The notes beneath the pieces were generated by a model that was given only the letters and a program-made list of their open reading frames with translations, did not search any database and was not told the origin of the DNA. From Pseudomonadota bacterium (GTDB taxonomy: Bacteria > Pseudomonadota > Alphaproteobacteria > Rhizobiales > Hyphomicrobiaceae): a stretch of 34,811 nt of DNA. Of this stretch, positions 33,576-34,811 are shown in pieces. The DNA lies in NCBI GenBank assembly GCA_023405815.1, contig JAEXXM010000032.1, positions 1-34,811 on the forward strand, in the 5' to 3' direction. The translations under genes were made by a program, and so were the position numbers. How positions within the stretch are numbered: position 1 is the stretch's first letter; every line of letters starts with the position of its first letter.

Positions 33576-33872
33576 ATGAACCGTACAATTGGGCTTGGCA
33601 TATGCGCGCTCGCCGGCACGGCAATGATGAGCGTACTCAGCGGATCGGCGAGCGCCGCCTACCTCGGATACGACAACGGCGATCCAGGCAACTGGGACTA
33701 CAACACCGAGCAGGCCGGCGGCCCGTGCAATCTTCCGGGCCAGCGTTCGCTCGATGCCGCGACCGGACAGGCCAAGTGCTGCGCGCTGTATAATCCGATG
33801 AGCGCATGTCCTCTGGCGCGCGCGGAACCCCGTTACTATCGGCATGCGAAGCTGCGCGATCCGCTGAAGTAG
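33576..33872 (+). CDS. Small secreted hypothetical protein
   Basis: This 98-residue protein has a signal peptide (GICALAGTAMMSVLSGSASA, cleavage after ASA) and a mature region rich in Gly, Asn and Tyr (YLGYDNGDPGNWDYNTEQAG) with four cysteines (PCNLPG, KCCALY, SACPLA). The ATG at 33,576 has an AAGGGAG site upstream. I do not recognise the family. A strong hairpin follows the stop. Confidence 0.65.
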   Translation: MNRTIGLGICALAGTAMMSVLSGSASAAYLGYDNGDPGNWDYNTEQAGGPCNLPGQRSLDAATGQAKCCALYNPMSACPLARAEPRYYRHAKLRDPLK

Positions 33873-33884
33873 AAGGCGGCGCGA

Positions 33885-33914
33885 GCGATCCTGTCGCGTG
33901 TGCGACACGATCGC
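33885..33914. terminator. Hairpin after the small secreted protein gene
   Basis: GCGATCCTGTCGC, loop GTGT, GCGACACGATCGC forms a 13-base stem with one mismatch, 13 bases after the stop. No U-tract follows, so it may be a terminator assisted by other factors or an mRNA-stabilising hairpin. Confidence 0.45.
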
Positions 33915-34064
33915 AAACGTATGGGCACTGCTGACGTGGATCATTCTGTATTCGTCGCTTTTACCATCGATTAGTGCCGTCCGCAGAAAACTCTCCTGAA
34001 ACTTAGGGCCGTTCAATTCAGCTGATGCCGCGGCCAAGGTGACGCATTCGACGCGTCGAGGGGG

Positions 34065-34811
34065 ATGACTGTGACGAACGCTGCTGCAAGTAGCATTCAC
34101 GACCGTTTGGACTTCATGGGGATCGACCAGCGCGCGCGGGCTGCGCTGCGCGAACTGAAGCCGGATATCGCCAGGTTCATAGGACCGGCGCTCGACGCGT
34201 TCTACGACGCGGCGGGCAAGGTGCCCGCGACCAGGCGGCATTTCAACGATGCCAAGCATATGGCGGCGGCCAAGGCGCGGCAGGTCGAGCACTGGCAGGT
34301 CGTCGCGTCGGGAGACTTCGGCACCGAATACGCGGAGAGAGTGCGCGCCATCGGCCGGGCGCATGCACGCCTCGGAATGGAGCCGCGCTGGTACATCGGC
34401 GGCTATGCCCTCATCACCGATCGGCTCATCCGCGCTGTAATCGCCGACCGGTGGCCCAGCCTGTTGGGGTTCGGCAAGGGCAATGCCGAAGGCGTCGCGG
34501 CGGCGTTGTCGGCTCTCATCAAGGCCGTGATGCTCGACATGGACCTCGCCATCTCGACCTACCTCGATGCGCTCGACGAGCAACGCCAGCGTGCCGAGGA
34601 AACGCGGCTCGAGGCCGAGAGGCAGCAGACCGATGCGCTGAGCGCCATGAGCGCGGCGCTGGCAAAGCTTGCCTCGGGTGATCTCGCGACGCGCATGGAG
34701 CAGCCGCTCGCGCCGCAGTTCGACAAGCTCAAGGCCGACTTCAACGCGACGGTGGCGAAGCTGCAAGAGGCGCTATCGACGGTGCACCAGAACGCTCAGG
34801 CGATATCGGCG
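34065..34811 (+). CDS. Globin-coupled methyl-accepting chemotaxis protein (partial, runs off the window)
   Basis: The frame stays open to the edge (249 codons). Residues about 15-170 form a protoglobin-type heme sensor domain: FIGPALDAFYDAAGKVPATR, HWQVVASGDFGTEYAERVRA and IGRAHARLGMEPRWYIGGYA, with probable proximal heme ligand H100. A coiled coil (LDALDEQRQRAEETRLEAER) leads into a HAMP-like segment (LAKLASGDLATRMEQPLAPQ FDKLKADFN). There is no membrane helix, so it is a cytoplasmic oxygen sensor; the signalling domain lies beyond the window and could instead be a kinase or cyclase. A GTG at 34,071, six bases downstream, has better ribosome-site spacing. Confidence 0.88.
   Translation, partial: MTVTNAAASSIHDRLDFMGIDQRARAALRELKPDIARFIGPALDAFYDAAGKVPATRRHFNDAKHMAAAKARQVEHWQVVASGDFGTEYAERVRAIGRAHARLGMEPRWYIGGYALITDRLIRAVIADRWPSLLGFGKGNAEGVAAALSALIKAVMLDMDLAISTYLDALDEQRQRAEETRLEAERQQTDALSAMSAALAKLASGDLATRMEQPLAPQFDKLKADFNATVAKLQEALSTVHQNAQAISA

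Overview
The window looks like high-GC alphaproteobacterial DNA, most likely Hyphomicrobiales. The clues are the chromosomal gene set (a DUF1289 protein next to two TIGR02281-type retropepsins, a DivJ/PleC-like histidine kinase, a globin-coupled chemotaxis receptor) and the Trb-type conjugation genes. The species cannot be named from sequence alone. The window divides into an integrated mobile element (about 1-17,850) and ordinary chromosome (about 17,850-34,811), joined at the 5' end of dusA, a known integration hotspot for prophages and integrative conjugative elements (ICEs).

Mobile element. Positions 1-3,343 hold the end of a Trb mating-pair operon: a 24-base tail probably from trbL, then trbF, trbG, trbI and a DUF736 gene. 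An AbiE-type type IV toxin-antitoxin pair follows (3,578-5,387). Its promoter carries two matching 15-base palindromes, one of which contains the antitoxin start codon. A decayed IS1182-like element (5,687-7,056) comes next. The most unusual cargo is a compact minus-strand operon (9,813 down to 7,209): a CadC-like ArsR/SmtB metal sensor, a cysteine-rich protein carrying an MtrA-like (corrinoid methyltransferase subunit A) domain, a membrane-anchored thioredoxin-fold protein with only one active-site cysteine, and a CcdA-type thiol/electron carrier. Divergent from it lie a YnfA-family membrane protein and an MFS transporter. I infer a metal- or metalloid-responsive, redox-coupled methyl-transfer system. 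From 12.1 to 15.4 kb the element is a graveyard: a lone signal peptide, an amber-interrupted nuclease gene, frame-broken small ORFs and short orphan fragments. A SAM-dependent methyltransferase, a small zinc-finger protein and a tyrosine integrase (start 17,695) complete the element.

Chromosome. dusA and a TauE/SafE exporter form one unit that meets a CHASE2 membrane protein gene tail-to-tail with no intervening base. Then come a Gly/Ser-rich exported peptide, phosphomannomutase/phosphoglucomutase, two tandem CTAG-ended palindromic elements, the retropepsin pair with DUF1289, a sensor histidine kinase, an MBL-fold hydrolase, an Lrp/AsnC regulator, YjbQ, a beta-hydroxyacid dehydrogenase, a small membrane protein with a clear terminator, an acetolactate synthase-like ThDP enzyme, a type III PLP-dependent decarboxylase, two small secreted proteins, and a globin-coupled sensor that runs off the right edge.
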